Below, piece after piece: positions 63,152 through 64,000 of a DNA stretch of 64,000 bases. Numbering within the stretch: position 1 is the first letter of the stretch; each line of letters begins with the position of its first letter. The notes under the pieces are model-generated. The model saw only the letters and a list, made by a program, of their open reading frames with translations. It did not search any database and had not been told where the DNA came from. Made by a program: the position numbers and the translations under genes. The stretch spans positions 49,981-113,980 of the IMG/VR virus record IMGVR_UViG_3300042896_000657; one strand, written 5' to 3'. This DNA comes from a virus.

Positions 63152-64000
63152 ATGAAACAATTAAGATTTATATGTGCTCAACCTTCTACTCTATATTATG
63201 CGTGGCAGGTTGAAGTAATGTTAAACAATTTTATAGAAATGGGTATAAACCCAAACTACATAGATATTGTTTGCTACAAACAAAATAACATAATCCCTGA
63301 TGAGTGGAATAAACTAGCTAATAATTATGCTGCTCGTTTCTTCTTCTATGACGATATACGAGAAACTCGTCATTATATTAGCTCAATCCGACCAAATATC
63401 CTAAAACAACATTGGTTAAAATATCCTGAGTTAGAAAATGATACAATATTATATTTCGATTCAGATATTATTTTTAGCAAACCAACCTCAGAATGGATTA
63501 CAGATGAAATGATTAATGATAATATATGGTATGGTAGTGATACTCGTTGGTATATTGCTCATTCTTATATTAAATCAAAAGGAGATGATATAATAAATAA
63601 GATGTGTGAGATAATGGAAATAGATGAAAACATTATTGAAGCAAATGAATTAAATTGTATTGGAGCACAATATCTAATGAAGGGATTAACTTATGAATTT
63701 TGGAATAGAGTAGAAAGTGATTCTGAAAGATTATTCAAAGAAATAACTGATTTAAATAATGAAAAAATTCAATTAGATAGACATACAATGTCTGAGGAAG
63801 AATCAAGAAAACCTTATCACCCATTACAAATATGGTGTGCTGATATGTGGGCAGTATTATGGGGCGGATGGAGATTAGGATATAAGACTTGTACTCATTC
63901 CAACTTTAATTTTAGTTGGGCTACATCATCTCAAGAAGATTATCATAAAATGAATATAATGCATAATGCTGGAGTTACATCCCCAGATAGTGGATTATTT
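63152..64000 (+). CDS. glycosyltransferase-like protein (3' end outside window)
   Basis: The open frame of 283 codons runs to the last base. MKQLRFICAQPSTLYYAWQV and TILYFDSDIIF with the D-x-D metal motif, then LQIWCADMWAVLWGGWRLGY, match nucleotide-sugar glycosyltransferases with a GT-A fold. The most obvious substrates are virion proteins, the Thr-rich linker protein upstream being a candidate, or host surface glycans. Confidence 0.7.
   Translation, partial: MKQLRFICAQPSTLYYAWQVEVMLNNFIEMGINPNYIDIVCYKQNNIIPDEWNKLANNYAARFFFYDDIRETRHYISSIRPNILKQHWLKYPELENDTILYFDSDIIFSKPTSEWITDEMINDNIWYGSDTRWYIAHSYIKSKGDDIINKMCEIMEIDENIIEANELNCIGAQYLMKGLTYEFWNRVESDSERLFKEITDLNNEKIQLDRHTMSEEESRKPYHPLQIWCADMWAVLWGGWRLGYKTCTHSNFNFSWATSSQEDYHKMNIMHNAGVTSPDSGLF

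Noticed and set aside
1-64000. Insertion sequences or transposases.
   Set aside because: No transposase motif or terminal inverted repeat was seen.

Overview
The window is part of a large double-stranded DNA phage genome, very probably a T4-like myovirus infecting a member of the Bacteroidetes (Flavobacteriia-like). Three things support this. It is strongly A+T-rich, with essentially every real gene on the + strand and many starts overlapping the previous stop. It carries contractile-tail baseplate genes (gp25-like and gp6-like wedges) and a gp55-like late sigma factor. Its signal peptides, lipoboxes, TonB-receptor-like and CsgG-like proteins, and DUF4494- and DUF932-like proteins are of Bacteroidetes type. 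Ribosome binding sites are A-rich leaders rather than Shine-Dalgarno sites, as is usual in that phylum.

Layout. 1-1577: end of one gene and a short cluster with a HTH/zinc protein, closed by a terminator. 1704-12345: an envelope module of secreted, lipoprotein and outer-membrane proteins (cohesin/dockerin-like, TonB-receptor-like, beta-helix lipoprotein, CsgG-like, Ser/Glu-linker beta-barrel). A lysis cassette (holin-like, GH19 endolysin, L,D-transpeptidase-like enzyme) is embedded in it. 12403-13364: small phage proteins. 13457-18747: a stable-RNA array with 23 recognisable tRNAs (including initiator tRNA), a tmRNA, several aberrant tRNA-like genes and a roughly 900-nt gene-free structured stretch that looks like a large non-coding RNA. 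18767-36524: accessory and early genes, including an RNase H-like protein, a secreted nuclease, two metallophosphoesterases, QueE, a phosphoribosyltransferase, cell-wall hydrolases, a SWIM protein, a P-loop kinase and an RNA ligase. 36584-38990: small genes around two gene-free stretches packed with TTTTGT repeats. 39041-45008: about twenty tiny genes, most behind their own copy of one promoter-like motif, interrupted at 41711-42364 by a second RNA locus. 45386-46352: three genes including a T5orf172/GIY-YIG protein. 46483-63104: the late virion region with sigma factor, baseplate and fibre-like proteins. 63152-end: a glycosyltransferase-like gene running off the window.

The most unusual content is RNA. 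Nine tRNA-Leu-like elements share near-identical acceptor/D-arm and T-arm ends but have unrelated interiors of variable length. Downstream of the last of them lie three hairpins with different stems and the same 8-nt loop (TTCATATC). That loop is the exact reverse complement of GATATGAA, the ribosome-binding/start context of thirteen of the surrounding small genes. This suggests a phage-encoded antisense RNA acting on a whole regulon of start codons. It is an inference from sequence alone.

All assignments are by reading motifs; no database search, folding program or comparison was run. Structure calls are hand-paired stems, and many small proteins are conserved-looking but of unknown function.
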